Shown piece after piece: positions 1 to 11,878 of a DNA stretch of 64,000 bases. The translations under genes and the position numbers were made by a program. The stretch covers positions 1,054,001 to 1,118,000 of the forward strand of contig BSBM01000870.1 of NCBI GenBank assembly GCA_027924585.1, written 5' to 3'. The notes below the pieces were generated by a model that searched no databases, had not been told where the DNA came from, and saw nothing but the letters and a program-made list of their open reading frames with translations. The DNA comes from Larix kaempferi. Taxonomy: Eukaryota; Streptophyta; Pinopsida; Pinales; Pinaceae. Each line of letters starts with the position of its first letter. Position 1 is the first letter of the stretch.

Positions 1-1640
1 CTATAATCCAATGAATTGTTGAATATTTTACCTCTAGATCTCCATAAGAAATTAGAGAAAACGGCGTGTGAGGGACGACTCTCCATCTAACCAACCCCTT
101 ATGGAGACATTGAAATCCCCTGAGCCCCCAACCAATAAACCTTATCCATATATGTTCTCCTACCTTCCATAACCATTCCTACATTCCTTTAAAATCTAAG
201 AAGAATGAATGCACTTCTCCTCCAATCCTCCTCTCTTTTTTTATAGTTTTTCTCACTCTTATTGGTATTAAACCAAGTATATTTTATTAGTTTTAATTGG
301 AAAATTTTATTTTATTTATTTATTTATATAATGTTTTAATATTATTAGTCATAGTTATCCTATTATTGGTTGTAACAAGCATTTTTTTAAATATTAAATT
401 TAACCTAATTAAATATTAAATTTATTTATTTACTATTTTACTATTTAATTTAGTTTTCCTATGCTTTTATTTATAGTTGAATTAATATTATTTTTGGGTT
501 GTTACATTCTTTCCTCCTTCAGGAAACTTCGCCCCAACTTACATTACACTTGGGTAGTATTTAATATGCTCAAGCATCACACAATATGCACCTAAGTAAC
601 TAGTAATATTGCATAGGTGAAAGTTACTCGTGTGGCCAGTACTAAGTAATTAGCAATTATGTGCTAATAACATATACAATAGCCTATATTACGATATGCT
701 CTTGATTATTCTTATTAGATGATTAGTATGCAATAAATTCATATAATTATGCATCATGCAATTATGTATTAGTCAAGTTTACTTATTAAGTACCATGATT
801 ATTTTTATATATTGTTTACTTCCTCCCTTACACACCCTATCCCTAAGAATAATATCATATGATCAACCTAAATAACCCTCCACATTAAATTACAGATGAT
901 CCCACTCACCATGGAATGATCCCTCTACTATAACCTATATGTGGATCATATAGAAGGAATTAGGCGGCTTCAACCACCACCCCCTTCCGGTCTTGTTGAC
1001 CTTAAAGGTCTCATCGGCGTTAGGCTAGGCATATGGTTATCAATACACTACCCCACTGTACTACCAGGCATCTCAAAAATTTGTCCCAACTTCCTCCCCA
1101 TCCTCCATCTCAAAATTTTGTCCCAACTTCCTCGCCATACTCCCTAACAACATCTATCCCCATGCATCAAAAGTACCTATCCATAATCCTCCCATCAGAG
1201 AGTAAGACTTTAGCCACAGACTTCCAGAATTACCAAACGTTAAAAGAACCACTGGCAAAAGTTTATTGGTTGACTTGTCCCCAACAAATAAGATGTTATT
1301 TGTAATCATTCGCTTTTGTGGCTGTGGGCTCCCATGAAATCCTTAAATTAACTACTCTAAGGCCCATGGGTGGATTTCCTGCCAGTCACCACCTCACAAC
1401 ATGCAATCAATGAATTAGTTATATATCATCATTATGACATTTAAGGAACTTTGTTCCTTCATGAGAGCATGAGTTTATCATAACCATCCTATCCATATTA
1501 ATACCGTGAATAGTAAACAATTGCAGGTTACCTTCTACCATCACACAATGGTAATCATCAACATAGACTATATGGTCTTCATCAAATAACATATCATGAC
1601 ATGGTCCACATACCATAAGCATATAAACATTAAGCAATTC
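1..1640. other. AT-rich intergenic DNA, no gene seen
   Basis: AT-rich sequence with short ORFs only. None shows a recognisable motif, and none has a convincing coding composition. A C-rich patch near 960-1160 gives two overlapping short frames that share DNA and look spurious. I see no transposon ends here. Confidence 0.6.
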
Positions 1641-2417
1641 TACCAAGCTATCTTGGAAAGCACATTATGATAACATGGTCATTATTTAAAGAACATATGC
1701 AATCATAGCCATTTACCTCATCGGATATTTATGAATTAGAGTGTATGCACATGCCGCTTGCTACATGTTATAGCAAGAATCAACATATCATGAAATACCA
1801 CATGTCATTATAAAATGATCATGTCATCATGTCATTTTAGTACCCATATGTTCACACATGTCAATCATAAACTATCTTTCCACAAATAATCACATGCCAT
1901 CATGAAATTTCATTATAAATGATCTCATGTAGTCAGCAGATATCATGAAACTATGAAATATTATCAAATAAATCATTGCCTTCTATCACTTTTTCATTCA
2001 CCGATATCACATCATTATATCATCGTCAACAAGGATCATAGGAATTATTGAAATTACTCAACATATGGACATAAATATAATGGATTCATATGTATTCTTA
2101 AGACACCTTTGATTTGACATTCATGTCAATATATAACATATGCAGAACCAATAACACATCATGAAAATTTAGATCATTAGATAAATATAAATGTTAGAGA
2201 ATGGCTTGGTCATTTTCTGCCTAGTTTGTCTTGTGCTTATTTTTTCTATAGTTTAATAAATGGAGCGATCCCAATGTGTGTGAGTCTAGACTATTATGGG
2301 TTTTCAATCCTATATTTTACCCTAAATTCCATGAGATCATAAACGATTGACTTCCTAGGTTAAATAGTGCATTTACCTTAGTCATATTTATCTAAATATT
2401 TATGTAGGAAAAATGTT

Positions 2418-2518
2418 ATGTGTGTGTGTGGGTGGGTGGGTGTGTGTGTACACACACACACGCACACACATGCACGTATACACAGACATATATATCTATA
2501 CATAGATACATATATATA
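2418..2518. repeat. Compound microsatellite (TG)n/(CA)n/(TA)n
   Basis: A TG/GGTG run passes directly into a CA run and then a TA-rich run, so the first two parts are complementary and could fold back. It lies exactly at the end of block A of the dispersed repeat. Confidence 0.95.
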
Positions 2519-2693
2519 GTCCATTGGATTTATCTTGGTTGTTTGGGAGGAATGATTGTTACCCTCCCCACACATATTCAATTCTTGTAAGTGACATGAT
2601 GCTCTTTCTGAGCCCCCATATAATGATTGAATGGATTATGTAATCTGGCCATACCTTGATTCTCTGGAATAGTAGGTGTTGGCATATTTCCAA

Positions 2694-2696
<3 letters not shown>

Positions 2697-2733
<37 letters not shown>

Positions 2734-2790
2734 CATGGGCACACACACACATAGATATATATGTGTGTATGTGTGTGTGTGTGTGTGTGT
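2697..2790. repeat. Compound microsatellite (TA)n, (CA)n, (GT)n
   Basis: About 17 TA units are followed by a short CA run and then a TG/GT run. The CA and GT parts are complementary. It lies immediately left of block B. Confidence 0.95.
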
Positions 2791-3488
2791 AAATATAATC
2801 ATCACCTTATATAACAACACATTTCAAATTTGGAGCATTTGTTGAATTACTTTCATTTTGGTTCTAATGATTCCCAACACATCTAGGACTATTGGATGAT
2901 GTGCCCACCTATTTATTGTAACTTCTACTTCCATCAAATTTTCAATGTTAGTGTTTCACATTAATACTATACTTGGAGGACATATATGTTGAACATTTTC
3001 GGGTCATCTTTGCAAATGGCATGATATATAATTCCAAGAATATGCAGTCGTACATCATCCAAACTTGGCTTGTTTGTATGCCTAGTTGCAACATTTTCCA
3101 CAATTATGGGTGCATCCTTTATTGTACTTGTAAATGATTAACACTAAAGGTTGTAAGCATATCTACAATTACTTGAAAATAGTATTGATACCTCAAATTT
3201 GTGCATTATGTAAAATATTATCCTTGTGTATCATCTTCTCCACGAAAGAAATATTTTGAGAAGCACTTGAGAACAATATTGTATATATTGTTTGTGAAAA
3301 ATGCAAGGGAGATGTCAAAGTGATGCTTTTATTAGGCATTGTTTGACCACACATTCAATTCCTTCAAATTACTACAACAGAAAATAATTGTTAGACATCC
3401 AAGAAATACCTCATTAATGTTGAAGGACTAGAGCTAAAATCTGTCTCTCATAAGCCACCAATTAGGGAGTATGAGTTGAAGAGTTTCA

Positions 3489-3512
3489 ACACACACATAC
3501 ACACTCACTGAC

Positions 3513-3546
<34 letters not shown>

Positions 3547-3592
3547 ATGAAAAAAATGTGTATATATATATATGTACATACACACACACACA
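3489..3592. repeat. Compound microsatellite (CA)n, (GT)n, (TA)n, (CA)n
   Basis: A CA-rich run, about 15 GT units, a TA run and another CA run. It lies immediately right of block B, so block B is bracketed by dinucleotide runs in both orientations. Confidence 0.95.
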
Positions 3593-3600
3593 TTTTTTTT

Positions 3601-4157
3601 CCAAAGAAAAAAGTCGGTAATTTTATTCCATAAGAGTGAAAAATTACATCCAGCATAGCTTTAATCTATCAAAACTCTGAATATTTCATCATTTCTAGAA
3701 GAACAGTAATAAACCAAATGGGAAAGCCCTGGGCCTATCAATGATAATGAAAACAAAAAATGGGATTCTTGCTCACCATTGAAAAAACCTATGGAGAGAA
3801 ACCTCAATCGAGTTTCCAGTTTTACAAAAAGATTTTTATAGAGAGTTTACACTCGATCCATTTGATAATTTCAAAAAACATCATCAACAAGAGATATATA
3901 TCCACCTTATATGTTGTTATCTACCAGCATAGATCCATCTCAAACCCGGATCTATCAAGCACCGAGAGGAATCCAATTTCTTGAGGTGTAATTTTTTGTT
4001 TTATCTTAAATTTTTTACACATTAAGAAAAAAATTACCCCTCAAGAAATTGGACCCCTCTCTTTTAATTTTTTTATTTTTTTTATTTTTGATAAGTTAGG
4101 AGCAAACATGAAATTTTTAATTACTTTTGATTTTTTATAAGTTATGAACTGACATGG
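3601..4157. other. Unclassified intergenic sequence
   Basis: It begins with a T-rich tract. The short frames carry no recognisable motif. A 17-base segment with 'cctcaagaaattgga' recurs in inverted orientation (about 3964-3985 and 4036-4051), which gives a weak palindrome around a T-rich centre. No gene is supported. Confidence 0.4.
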
Positions 4158-4560
4158 AAACGTAATGTGACAAACGTTACAACATCTCCCCCATATTGGG
4201 TTGTAACGTAACGTGATAAACGTGACAAACGTGACAAACATTGCAACATCTCCCCCATACTGGGTTGTAACGTAACATGACAAACATGACAAATGTGACA
4301 AACATTACAACATCTCCCCCATACTAGGTTGTAACGTAACGTGACAAACGTGACAAATGTGACAAACATGACAAATGTGACAAACGTTACAACATCTCCC
4401 CCATACTAGGTTGTAACGTAACGTGACAAACGTGACAAATGTGACAAACGTTACAACATCTCCCCCATACTTGGTTGTAAGATAACGTGACAAACGTTAC
4501 ATGTGACATCCATTACATATGACATCTGTTACATGATCTCCCCCATACTGAGTTGTAAGC
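4158..4560. repeat. Minisatellite, about 64-bp unit with nested 9-bp units
   Basis: The motif catctcccccatact recurs at 4183, 4247, 4311, 4393, 4457 and (variant) 4535. Spacings are 64, 64, 82, 64 and 78 bp. Between the motifs lie 9-bp units of type gtgacaaac/t; the 82-bp spacing is the 64-bp unit plus two extra 9-mers. Read on the minus strand, each unit contains ATGGGGGAGA followed by TGTTGTAACG, which looks like a polypurine tract joined to the first bases of an LTR. The ORFs across it (Phe-Val-Thr repeats on the minus strand) are by-products of the array. Confidence 0.9.
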
Positions 4561-5255
4561 ACCTTGTTTACATTTGGTACAATGAAAATTATAACCTCAA
4601 TATGAAAGCTAATCAACTGCATCATTCTTTGATTTCTGAGCATGTAGCTAACTTCTCTCAATCTGTGTTGCCTCTCTTACCATTGAGTATGCTATGGAAT
4701 TATTATACGTTGTACCTAAACATGACCTTTCTCGAGCTGCATTGCCTCTCTTGCCAACGAGTATGTTATGAAATTGTTTTCTCTGAATATATGAACCAAT
4801 GAAATTGTTCTTAACTTTATTTTAAAATATATCCGCTTCTCTTTTCTCTTTTCCTTACCTTCACCTCAATTCGTCCCCTATAAAGTTTGGATAGCCTTTG
4901 CATCCACATCACGTGCTTTTATGAAACCTTCATGACCATATTATAAGGCAGTAAAATAATTATTTTATGCCTTTTAACCATGTATCCAAACATGCTCCAC
5001 GCGTCTATGAAGTTCACTCCACATATATTTAGATACCTTCATTTAATTATAAAATGTGTTTCTTTATAATCATAAAAAAGGGTTAACGGGGTGATAGGAA
5101 AGGAAAAAAAGAATGTGATCTATGATGGTATAAAGGGATTCTATTATTTTAATGTGTAGGGAGAAGTACATGGATAGGGATATGGTAAAAGAAGGGAAGA
5201 TTTTAAAAATAAATGAAAGGGGACAAAGAGTGCAATCTCAAAAAAAAAAACAGAG
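4561..5255. other. Intergenic sequence, no gene seen
   Basis: AT-rich with no motif-bearing ORF. From about 5060 it contains a degraded extra copy of the GA-rich stretch that starts the repeat at 5256. Confidence 0.4.
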
Positions 5256-6684
5256 GAATTTTACAATATTTTCTTTTATAATCATAAATAGTCATAAAAA
5301 GGGTTAAGAGGGTGATAGGAAAGGGAAAAGGGGAATGTGATCTATGGTGGGTATAGTGGGTTTAATGGAACTAAAAATTTGTGACATGGATTTCATATTT
5401 GGGATTGGGAGGGTAATTAATTTCATATTTGGGGGAGGGTAAGAGATAATTGGAGATTGGGAGGGTTAAGAGGGTGATAGGAAAGGGAAAAAGGGAATGT
5501 GATCTATGGTGGGTATAGTGGGTTTTAATGGAACTAAAAATTTGTGACATGGATTTCATATTTGGGATTGGGAGGGTAATTAATTTCATATTTGGGGGAG
5601 GGTAAGAGATAATTGGAGATTGGGAGGGTAATGAATTTCATATTTGGGGAGGGTAAGAGATAAATAAGAATGGGAGAAATAGAAGGGTAAGGTTTTATTT
5701 AGGAAAGGGAAATTAATAATAAAAATTAAGCATTTTAAAGGAAAAGGGAAATAGATATATAAAGGGTTAAAATGATTTTATGATTTTTATGAAGTGAAGA
5801 GGGGAAGAGGTAAATTAGGAAAAGGTGAATTTTATGGATTTAAGTATGAGAGTGGAAAGGTGGAAAATATGTAATAAGGATAGGAGAATAAATGAAAATT
5901 GGGAAGGGAAACCCATTTTATTTTGAAATAGGGGTCATTATTTTTTTCATGCAAGAGGTACTCGAGAGCATTTTGAAGCTTTGAACATAGCCATGATGAC
6001 AAGAACGATTGATGAGATGATGAAACTGGCTAATTTATTTGAGGGTGCAAAAGGGTGGATTTCAACTGACATGACACACTTTACTTCATGTTGTCGAAAC
6101 TTCGAATGACTACCGAGAGGGTAAAATGAAATCAGTTTTTTTCGAACAAATATGGACATAATCAATACGACGAGCTGAACACAATGGCATAGACCCCATG
6201 ACATGACAAGTATTTGGTGACAAATGACCATTTTCCCAAACTCGACTTGACTATGAGATGATAATGCATATGGCATGACTTGTAAAGTGTGTCGGAGGGG
6301 TCACATGACAACAAGATAAGCGAAATAAGGTACAGATATGACAAGTACATTTCCTTGGACATGACGAAGTGAAAAAAAAAATATTGGGACAAATTTTAGT
6401 AGGTTCTCCTTTGGCATCATGCCCTGACTACTTCAGAAGCATGTCGATGTTGAGCATCAACATCTAGCCCAAAAAAAAACAACGAAACACAACGACATAG
6501 GATGAACTCAACTAGACTGACCAACAAGAAAAAAATGTAACCATGAAGCTGGTACATGTACGTGTTTTCATCCTCAAAAAGGGCAGGTAGTGGAAATAGT
6601 AAGGCTAACATTCCACAATGGGCGAAGTAGAGGGAAGAAAGAAGTGTTGGGAAACCAAACAGTAAGAAACAATAGTTCAACATA
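5256..6684 (+). repeat. Unclassified repeat, left copy
   Basis: It matches 8088-9236 in direct orientation over nearly its whole length. Both copies begin with a TTTTATAATC-containing stretch and end near a catacccc motif. This copy is longer mainly because of the 162-bp internal tandem duplication. Both copies show the same minus-strand short frames (for example ones containing FFGLDVD and QHRH), interrupted differently, so any coding role is lost or accidental. With 6685-8087 between them they could be LTRs of a small element, but I could not find clean TG/CA ends or a target duplication. Confidence 0.75.
5301..5624. repeat. 162-bp tandem duplication
   Basis: The segment beginning gggttaagagggtgatagga at 5301 is repeated at 5463, a period of 162 bp. 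The second copy continues to about 5624 and grades into a partial third copy of its last third (to about 5665). Confidence 0.9.
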
Positions 6685-7460
6685 CCCCAGGATGATCACT
6701 AGGAACCACCCAATATTTTTTCCCTCTCCGTGTCACGTTCTTTCTTATATAAAAAAATGATTTTCATCATTCTTGAGTTTAGCGACAAAAAACCCCGGTG
6801 AAAAAACATAGTGGCAAATTGCACATAAAGACATCAAATTGCGTAGACACTTATTTGGGCATACTGTGAAAGTAAATGAAAAAATGAGACTAGCTAAGCA
6901 AATGAAACCGATAAAATAGAAACATAAATATTACTAAACTGATTAGACAAAACAAAACTAAATGTGTTATTTATAAAGCAAAGATGACATGTGGCTAACA
7001 TGCAGTCCTACTCCTACTTCTGCAAAGAAGATGATTCATGTAGGATGACTTTTATTGTATAAGAATTCATCAAAAATGTTACGACCAAAATTACTTGCAC
7101 CCTTTTTATTTTTATTTTATAGTGAACATCAAGAAGAAAAATAGATGTGATCTTGAAACTCAAACAAGAATAGTTAGTATTAGTCGAATCAAATGAAAAG
7201 AGCTGCAAATGAAAGGAGTTAGTTTGAACAATATTAGAAAATTGATCAACCCATTAATCCCACATAAAATCCTTGAAAGTTATCCCATGAGTTCCACTGC
7301 TCACCTCATCGACCATGTCAGGTTGATTTGGAATAAGGTATTTAAGCTCATCGAAATTGTTTGAATTGATTAAGTCCTCAATGATTGCTTTATCGTTATT
7401 ATTGTCCATGGAAACAACTAGTTCATCATTGACTTGCTCAGGGTAAATGCATTTAATTTC
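6685..7460. other. Intervening sequence between two repeat copies
   Basis: AT-rich, no recognisable gene. It separates the left repeat copy from the weak ORF at 7461-8024. Confidence 0.4.
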
Positions 7461-8024
7461 TTATTCCAAATTGAGAATAAAACAATGTGCATTGATTTCT
7501 TTGAGATTGTGATTATTAACCGTAAATGCATAACATTTTTCATGACTAGATTGTAAGTTAAAATGAAACAAAGAAGGAATTTCAAGAATGATATGTTCAC
7601 TTATATTGGGGAGATGCACATATTCAAATTTCTTGTAAGGAGAGTGAGTATCATGAATTAAGTCATCAAAACCATCATTGTGGATCAAACTAGGACTTTC
7701 CTCAAAAACATAAGATTTAGAATCAAGGGTAAGCTCATGAAAAACAAAGTTCTTACCCATAAATGGAAGGGGCTGATCATCTTTATTGTGAATCGATGGA
7801 ACACCTAGAGACTTGGTAAAATCATCAATCGCAACATCATCCGAGCTTAAATATTCATGGTTATGACTCACCTCCTTATAAGAATCGATTTTCCCTTTCG
7901 GAGGATTAATATTTAATAAGACATCCCATTGCAAATTATAGAACTCATCTTCAATTAGGAAATTATTTTGCGGGACTGGAAAAGAAAAGAGCATTAAGAT
8001 GAGGTGTCGTGATGACATCCTCAT
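7461..8024 (-). CDS. Hypothetical protein, unrecognised, possibly element-derived
   Basis: An open frame of 187 codons in AT-rich DNA where such a length is uncommon. The product is hydrophilic, rich in Asp, Ser, Asn and His, with no signal peptide, membrane segment, zinc motif or catalytic signature that I recognise. The chosen start is the first ATG, giving an Arg/Ser/His-rich N-terminus. It lies between two direct copies of an unclassified repeat (5256-6684 and 8088-9236), so it may be the internal frame of a small LTR-type element; that is inference. No intron or promoter evidence supports a host gene, and it may be a chance frame. Confidence 0.25.
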   Translation of the reverse strand: MRMSSRHLILMLFSFPVPQNNFLIEDEFYNLQWDVLLNINPPKGKIDSYKEVSHNHEYLSSDDVAIDDFTKSLGVPSIHNKDDQPLPFMGKNFVFHELTLDSKSYVFEESPSLIHNDGFDDLIHDTHSPYKKFEYVHLPNISEHIILEIPSLFHFNLQSSHEKCYAFTVNNHNLKEINAHCFILNLE

Positions 8025-8087
8025 GATGAATAGGAATATGAAGGTTATGCTTAGAATTAGATGAGATTATTTCATCATCAAAAGAGC

Positions 8088-9236
8088 AATTTTAAAATAT
8101 TTTATTTTATAATCATAAAAAAAAGTGTTAATAGGAAAGGAAAAAAGGGAATGTAATCTATGATGGCTATAAATGGATTCCATTATTTTAATGGAACTAA
8201 AACTTTAGGAACGTGGATTTTATTGGGGAGGGTAAGGGATAAATAATAATGGAAAAATAGAATGGTACTGGGATACTTAGGAAAGTGAATTTAATAATAA
8301 AAATTATGCATTTTAAGGGAAAGGGGAAATAGGGATATAAAGGGTTAAAAGGATTTCATAATTTTTATGAAGTGAAGAGGGGAAGGGGTAAATTAGGAAA
8401 AGGTGAATTTTATGGATACAAGTATGAGAAGGGAAAGGTGGAAAATGATTAAGAAGGATATGATAATAAATGAAAATTGGGAAGGGAAGACAATTTTCTT
8501 TTGAAATAGGGGTTATTGGTTTTTCCATGCAAAAGGTACTCAAGAGTATTTGAAGCTTTGAAATAGTCATGATGAAAAGAATAAATGATGAGATGATGAA
8601 ACCAACTAATTTATTTGAGGGCAAAAAAGGGTGGATTTCAACTTACATAACACACTCTACTTCATCTTGTCAAAACTTCAACCGACCACCGAGAGAGTCA
8701 AATGGACTAAGTTTTTGTCAAACAAATTATGGACACGATCAATGCGACGAGCTAAACACAATGGAATAGACCCCATGACATGACAATTATTTGGTGACAA
8801 ACGACCATTTTCCCAAACCCGGCTTGACTATGAGATGATGACGCATATGGCGTGACTTGGAAAGTATTCCGGAGGGGTCATATGACAACAAGATAAGTGA
8901 AATAAGGCATAGACATGACAAGTACATTGATCTAAACATGGTGGAGTGAACGGAAATATTTTGTGACAAAGTTCAGTAGGTTCTCCTTTAACATCATGCC
9001 CCGACTACTTCGGAATCATGTCGATGTTGAATATCAACATCTAGCCCAAAAAAACAACAAAACATGACAAACTTAACTAGACTAACCAATAAGACAAGGA
9101 CATAACCATGAATTTGGTACATGTACCCGTTTCCATCCTCGAAAATGGAAGGGAATGAAAAGAGAAAGGCTAGCATTCCAAAATGGGTGAAGCAGAGGGA
9201 GGAAAGAAGGAAAAGAGTAAGGTTAGCATTACATAC
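8088..9236 (+). repeat. Unclassified repeat, right copy
   Basis: Direct repeat of 5256-6684, lacking the 162-bp tandem duplication. It ends abutting the old Ty3 gag fragment that starts near 9237. See the left copy for interpretation. Confidence 0.75.
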
Positions 9237-10977
9237 CCTTTGTACCCCCCCTTCAAATGGTTACTTGTATGGTAATTCCTTGGTTGTTGAGGGTCATCAT
9301 AAAGTCCCTGGGCCTACACCATACTACCCCCTGATCCCTCTCAATCATGCTCCGATTCAAGAACAAGTACCTCATATTCGGCTCCTCCAATTACCCCCCA
9401 TGTTCATGGACCATGATCCCTTACTATCAATTTCCCATCCCACCGTCGGCCCCCTAGTGTAGCCACACCCTGCAACTCCCCCTTTTCCTCATGGAAAAGT
9501 ATATGCTTAACAAAACATGCCTTCCCAACCTACATCGATTAACTAAAAATAAAAACCAAACACCTCTAAGAAGAAGAATAAGGGGAATAAAAATGAAATA
9601 ACCAGCATCGAGAAGGTGGAGGGAAACCCCCTTGACAACATTGGAACCAATCTAAACCTCACAAATAGGGATCCCAATTAACCTCCCAAGAATAGAAAGA
9701 ATCCTTAGTTACATACTAACCATATGTGTTCCTTTTGCGGTGTTTATGGACACTATACCCATCATTGTCCTCATTTGGCTAAGGCTCAACAGTTGTTGAA
9801 TGAGGGATACCAATGTGAAGCAAAAAATGCCCCACAAGGGAAACCAAATTCACCACCTCCTCATTTGATCCAAATGCAATTTTTAGTCCTACAAAACCCC
9901 TTCCCATATCAAGGGGTGGTCACAACACAACCTATGGCTCATTACCATCTCTACCATCAACTTCCAATGATACCCATGACCCTTATGCCCAACATCTTCT
10001 TATGATGACCACTAACGTCAACCTCAAATACGACAAAACCAATATTGTTCGGCTAATGATACCTATACTATTGATAAAGGGAAAGGCTCCCTAGCAGTTG
10101 AAGAAACTTTTCACCTACCTCGTCCTAATATGGATTCTATTCCTAAGATCCCTTTGCACCCTGTAGCAAATAACCCCAATGCCCATGCTACCCCTTACGA
10201 TAGCATTGTGGATGACATGGCACAATCACCTACCATCATGTATACAATATAGGTTCTTTGGAATTATCCTATGTAGTTGAAAGCATTATTATCCGTGTAT
10301 TATCCACCTTGGGTGCAATCGATCATTCTGATTATTTCATTATGATGTTTGATCTTGCTCAAGCAAAGCCTAAGATTCCCTTTTCAATATATTTTTAGAT
10401 TCCAACCACCATCAATAACTTGATTATTGATCATTGCATCATTGATGAAGGTGCATCCACTTGCATCATGTCCACTTAAATTTGGCATAAGTTAGCTTCC
10501 CTTGAACTTGTGTCATCCCTCATGACATTGTGCACGCATGATGGTCGTGCTTCTCAACCATAAGGTGATCTTCTTCAAAACATACCCATCCAATTAACTG
10601 GGAAAATGGTATTTATTGACATCGAGGTTGTTAATGTGCAATTAGATTACAACCTCCTCCTTGGGTGTAGCTACATGTATGTTATTCAAGCGATCACCTC
10701 TATGATGCTTAGAATTATGATGTTCCCCCATGAAGGAAATATTGTAAATATTAATCAATTGACATACTATGATCCCAAGGGGTCGACTTTGTCTAGATTA
10801 TGTCTTACCTACAGTTTTCAATAGTTTTTGAATTCTTTCCATCCCCTCATTTATGAGTGTTAGTCCCAACGTATTCCAAGATGCCTCCCTCGTGGGGTCT
10901 TTCTAGGCCTTACCACCCCCACGATCAAAAGTGGATATATCATAGTTGTGCACTATCTCCTATGGGAATTCTACCAC
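9237..10977 (+). pseudogene. Old Ty3 gag C-terminus and protease fragment (left half)
   Basis: A decayed fragment of a Ty3-type element of the same family as E2. Around 9727-9770 it encodes an intact CCHC zinc knuckle (C-x2-C-x4-H-x4-C, CSFCGVYGHYTHHC) followed by a linker with LVLQNPFP, which E2 shares. Around 10080-10230 it encodes a linker containing NNPNAHA and DDMAQSP, matching E2's NNNPNARA and DDLAQSP. Around 10440 comes the aspartic protease motif IDEGAS, then a conserved LDYNLLLG segment near 10650. Many stops and frameshifts interrupt the frame. The DNA is cut at 10977 by E1, and the fragment resumes at 25587 beyond E1's 3' LTR. No LTR of its own was found. Confidence 0.85.
10973..10977. 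repeat. Target-site duplication of E1, left copy
   Basis: ACCAC immediately before the TG of the 5' LTR. The same five bases follow the CA of the 3' LTR. Confidence 0.9.
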
Positions 10978-11878
10978 TGTTACACCTAAAATCTACCCAT
11001 CCTAAGAATCAGTGTATAAACCCCTAAAGATATCTTGACAAAGTAAATTAACCTGGGAGTATTTGTACCCAGTTGTACCAGGTTTTGAGAGGTCGTCACA
11101 GGTTTCACTCATGCAACATGCGACGTCGCAGCTTACTTCATTGCAAGGTGCGATGAAGTCAGTTAATGGGAAAAAATAGCTTCTTCGAGGTTCTTCTCGA
11201 AACTTGCTGGCTTGGGGCCTTATCCCTGACCTCTAGGGGAGTTGGTACTCGATTCCTAACACCTTGGGAGGATCCCTTATCTCTCTCCTACCATATCTCA
11301 ACCTATCCTATCCATACCCTATCCACTTAGTCCTATATAAGAGAAGCTCTACTCCTCTCCAAGGGGTGGAAGTCTATGGTGTCTACATCCTGGTGAAATA
11401 ACTCTTGAGAGATCTCTACTCATCCTTGAGAGACTCAAGCTTCCTTAGGAGGAAATGGAAAATGGCTTTGTTGGAGAAGGGCTGCAGCGTTAAGCCTCTG
11501 TTGTAGTTCTATATCTCTTCTATGTACTTCCCTATTTTTACAGTAATACAAATGCTTTCCACCAATATTGTTCATGTGTGTAATGATATTGAGTAGTTTA
11601 CCTGCTTAACTGTTCACTTAGATCTCTTATTGTATAGATTCCCTTTACTTGTTTATCTTGTTTCTTATCTTGACAGGTCTTGCAGCTTGGATCTAATGAC
11701 CGTGAGATGCAGAGCAGCATTCAAGAGAAAGGATAGTGAAGTGAAAGGTAAGACATCTAGTACTCGATCCTTAAGTAGATCTAGGAAATGCATTCGTAGC
11801 CTATTCTATTTGTTCTAGACTTGCATTGAGCTAGGGAGATCCTACTCACGTCCACTCAAGTGGATTGTCTGGTAAACA
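10978..11878 (+). repeat. E1 5' LTR (901 bp)
   Basis: Starts TGTTACACC and ends GGTAAACA, colinear with 24681-25581. It contains a TATA box at 11334-11340. Confidence 0.97.
11334..11340 (+). promoter_or_regulatory. TATA box of the E1 5' LTR promoter
   Basis: TATATAA in the middle of the LTR, the usual place for the U3/R promoter. The 3' LTR copy is at 25037-25043. Transcription start would be about 25-30 bp downstream (inference). Confidence 0.7.

Larger units (their letters stand above)
1641..3480 (+). repeat. Dispersed repeat, copy 1 (blocks A and B)
   Basis: Block A (1641-2415) matches 29341-30075 in direct orientation with many point differences. Block B (about 2797-3478) matches about 30092-30818 in reverse complement. 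Here the two blocks are separated by about 380 bp of microsatellite and unique sequence. No coding capacity is visible, and I cannot assign the repeat to a transposon class. The relative inversion of block B between the two copies is described in the findings. Confidence 0.8.
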
